Below, piece after piece: positions 59,461 to 64,000 of a stretch of 64,000 nucleotides of DNA. The stretch is from Botryococcus braunii (taxonomy: Eukaryota > Chlorophyta > Trebouxiophyceae): contig KV908672.1 in assembly GCA_002005505.1 (NCBI GenBank), positions 46,329 through 110,328 of the forward strand, in the 5' to 3' direction. A program made the position numbers and the translations under genes. The notes under the pieces were generated by a model. It saw only the letters and a list, made by a program, of their open reading frames with translations. It was not told the origin of the DNA and did no database searches. Positions within the stretch are counted from its first letter, which is position 1, and each line of letters starts with the position of its first letter.

Positions 59461-61980
59461 GCGCGCGCATGTGTACACTCATTCACACTTCCAAGATCCT
59501 CAAGAGGGTGTTGTCTCAGAAATAAACAATCTTTACGGTTCTGCAACACACAGCTCCAAAATGCATGACACGCGTCTAGAGATGTCAGGAAAGGGACACT
59601 GACGTAAAATGTACATTTACGTACGTGACGTAGGTGTAATCCCGTGTCATGTAATCCTACGTCCTGTTATTCTACAAAGGTGTAAAAATCACGCGTGTGC
59701 ATTTACATCTGTTTATTTACAAATCGGGAAAGTTGTTCACTGAAACGCCACAGAAGTTAAATCCAAGGACATTTGACGCGTCCTTCACCATCCCTGCCTT
59801 CGGGGGCACTTCAGTATTGGCCTTGAAAGACTATACATACAACGGGCTGGGGTATGCAAAAGAGGGCTCTGAGGCCAATGGATCAAATTCAAAAATGAGG
59901 GGTGCACAAGCGTGCACCTAGCTTCGGCTGGTTTTTAAAGTAATAGCATGTTTGCATTTATACTCTCTATATAGATGCGTATATGCTAGACTTTCCGGAA
60001 GCGGCGGCGCCATCCATATGCATATGCATTCGCACGCCTACCTGAAGCCGTGCTTTCTCGAGACAACCGGCCGTATGCGTGCGCATATTCTGACAGCCGT
60101 CAATTTTGCAAAGGGCTGGCCCATAAACTTCATTCACTTTCCTCGCTATCCTGATGACCCTGGCTAGGTGTCTCAGTCCGGTTCCTGTACTCTTTACAAA
60201 GATCGATGTCTCTGTTCAGTACCTTTTCCTTTCCCTTCAAATGTAATTCTTCCTCTTTTCACTTCAAATTTGCATTTAAATGCACAAAGGATGTGGAGAC
60301 ATCGTCATAAACGCAACTCCCACACACCTCGCAAACACATGAATTGGCAACCTGACACAAAAGAAAACTTATTGCAGTGCACACAGCGCCTATGCAGAGA
60401 ATTCACTGCTGCGGCTCCCAACCACCCATACGGGAGGCCCTAGGGTGCAACACGTGTTGTACACAGTACACTAGTGGGAGGAACATCCCCCTACCCTGCT
60501 GGGAGGTCAATTGCGCCCTTGACCTCCAGTGCTAATATCAACATTATAACTAGCACGTGCACGTGCTGATCATCTACACAGTGCACTCTCTAGACAACGC
60601 CTGACCAAGCCTCTCTTTGCTTCGTAATCCCCGGAAAATTTGGACATTTAAGAAAAGTGCAGCATACCTAGCTTAAAAATACTGCCGGTGCTAGTCTATA
60701 TACACAATCAAAATATGGATGTTGCTCACGGACAGCTATAACTATATAATTATATAGCTATATATGCACCTCAAAGCACGGTAGACCTGGAGTCAGTGCT
60801 CCTTAAGTATACTCAGAGTGTGTCTAGAAGTGCTGTCATAACAGCTGCAGCACTTCTAATTAGCTCCAAGCCTGTGCCTTGCTGAAACTTGTGCTGTTGG
60901 CTTAACAAAGCTTGTGCTGTTGCTTAAGGTTGTGCTACTGGGCTAAAAAAGCTGTGCATCAATCAAAATGTAGCCCAGAGCAAGCGTGACGACGACTTGA
61001 AACCATACGATTCATCAAGCTCGGTCAGAACATGTCCAACATATGTGGCCATGAAGGTATACACTGCCATCTGCGTCCTGACGGACGGATCCGTGCACAT
61101 GTGCACTTGGGACGAGGACAGCATTCGCCAAGGCCTACAACGTTGTATCAGCAGTTGTCATCAACTGCTGATATCTCCAAGCCACAAAGCGTTCTGTGTG
61201 GTTAGCTATATATAGCTATATGCTATATAGCTATATCCATATAGCTATATGGATACAGAAGATATGGCACACGTGCTAGTTGACTGACGCCAGGCATGCG
61301 CGAGCTAGCCGGCTCACCTGATCATGAGTCCACACGTGGCTGACACTAAGTTGAGGGGCGACAAGAAGGGGATCCCCAACCGTGACCCAAATCGTAGTCT
61401 CATCATCATGCTGTGTCCCAGAAAAATGTGTAGCATATCTGGACATGACGACCAGCCAGACTTGCAAGCTCCACAATTCCTGTACCGGAATGTGGGCACA
61501 TGTGCCCATTCCGTTCCACCCAACGAAGCGTGGAACTCGTCGACCTCCCATTATGAAATGCAAGGTAGTTATGGGGCAACAGAGCCATCAATTGGTGCAA
61601 ATTTGCAAGGTCTGCGAACTGATTTCTCACAGTCCAAGCTGTCGAAAAGTGACTGGCCTTCAAGGGCAAAACTTACAATGGGCAGATTCTACATCCATTA
61701 TTTCCCATCTGTGTCGGCAAATGCACACGCTAACCTGCTTCTTATACAACGTGACATTCACGTTCCCTCCATCCCCTTTCGATATCAATGCCTCAATCTC
61801 TCTTCTCCGGTACGCACCTCTCGGTACCAAAGCCTCAATCTCTCTTCTCCGGTATGACTGATATATACGATGTATCAGTCATACCTGATCTGGCGCCCAG
61901 CGCGAGTAGATCTCAGGCTAACTGGTTCTGGATGTAATGTTTCCTTTCTTCAGGCATGGGAGCTCGAGTGTGAGTAGGTC
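57765..61980. other. Spacer between the PLAC8 gene and the helicase gene
   Basis: No gene recognised. A diverged direct repeat covers about 58520-58620 and 59110-59222 (CAAGTCCTGATG, TTTTC..., CATGCAGCCTTCCA). A (CA)n plus (CG)n array lies at about 59371-59469. Short hairpins occur at 60826-60857, 61146-61173, 61200-61255 (AT-rich TAGCTATAT words) and 61851-61885. A tandem CCTCAATCTCTCTTCTCCGG pair is at 61790 and 61832. Confidence 0.4.
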
Positions 61981-63471
<1,491 letters not shown>

Positions 63472-64000
63472 CTGCCTTTCCATCGCCCACTCACCCCTCA
63501 ACCTCATCTCACAACCCTTGTGTTTTCAACCTCGACTACACACAGCACGTGCAATTGGTTTTCAAGCAGGCTATACAGGACTTCTCAAATACTTCACCTC
63601 TGGAAAAATGGCAGCTTCAGGGGGAGCGAGGCTTTCCAAACATTGCAGAGACTGCCTAGATTCTGCAAGCTCCCTCCCCAATGCATGCTGTTCTGACATG
63701 GCTTTTGTGGTGTGCAGGATTAATAATCAAGATTGGCAACACCCAAACAATTCTAATGGTTCCTTACACTAGTTCCTGATTGAGCTGCCCTTCCTGCCCT
63801 AATATTACTTTTCACGGGTCCACATGGATGTTTGCGTGGGTGCTTGCATGGCAGGGGATGAGATGAGACCACCCCCCCCCCCCCGGGCGGGCAAGACGCA
63901 TGCATGCGCCCGCGAGCTCGCGCGCGCGCGCGCACACACACACACACACAGACACACAGACACACAACACACACACACACACACACACACCACACACACA
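63472..64000. other. Right-edge region
   Basis: Upstream exons of the helicase should lie here or beyond, but I recognised none. Ends in a (CG)n then (CA)n array (about 63916-64000) that runs off the window. A C run is at 63872-63884. Confidence 0.35.

Overview
This window is nuclear DNA from a eukaryote with interrupted genes. Splice sites are GT-AG and intron phases are conserved between paralogues. There are no operons or ribosome binding sites, and I recognised no tRNA or rRNA gene. Three things point, weakly, to a green alga: extracellular proteins with long Pro/Ser/Arg stalks of the hydroxyproline-rich cell-wall type, Ty1/copia elements with LINE remnants, and extreme dinucleotide microsatellites. 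I cannot name the species.

Left part (1-14.5 kb). An inverted, partial member (D) of the secreted protein family described below lies at 643-2171 on the minus strand. It is followed by a LINE 3' fragment (3.0-3.8 kb), a hAT-type MITE with a perfect 8-bp target duplication (4797-5151), a chain of hairpins (5372-5729), and a degenerate 7.5-kb copia element (copia-1, 6200-13652, plus strand).

Nested-transposon part (14.5-25.4 kb). A minus-strand solo LTR of the copia-1 family appears to be split into two pieces (14494-14937 and 24981-25367). About 10 kb of inserts lie between them: long (TA)n arrays, five members of one MITE family whose ends abut those arrays, and a second, better preserved copia element (copia-2, 15300-22661, minus strand). 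Copia-2 carries an extra ORF ahead of gag. That ORF, gag and the protease region share one frame, separated only by a TGA and a TAG.

Gene cluster (27.9-50.7 kb). Three plus-strand paralogues, A (27965-33030), B (37756-41472) and C (46395-50689), encode secreted proteins. Each has a signal peptide, a Pro-rich stalk of very different length, a short Cys-Pro-Lys exon, and two globular exons. The globular exons share conserved cysteines and a leucine-rich beta-helix look resembling receptor L-domains. Exon phases agree in all copies, so full gene models can be drawn: 465 aa for B and 483 aa for C. A needs two one-base repairs in homopolymers and would then be 568 aa.

Right part (50.7-64 kb). A four-exon PLAC8-family membrane-protein gene lies on the minus strand (55455-56940). 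The 3' end of a DEAH-box RNA helicase lies on the minus strand (61981 to about 63471) and continues off the right edge. Long AC, TC and TG arrays occupy introns and spacers.

Several one-base frame breaks in otherwise good genes fall in or next to short C, G or T runs. They are as likely to be consensus errors as real mutations.
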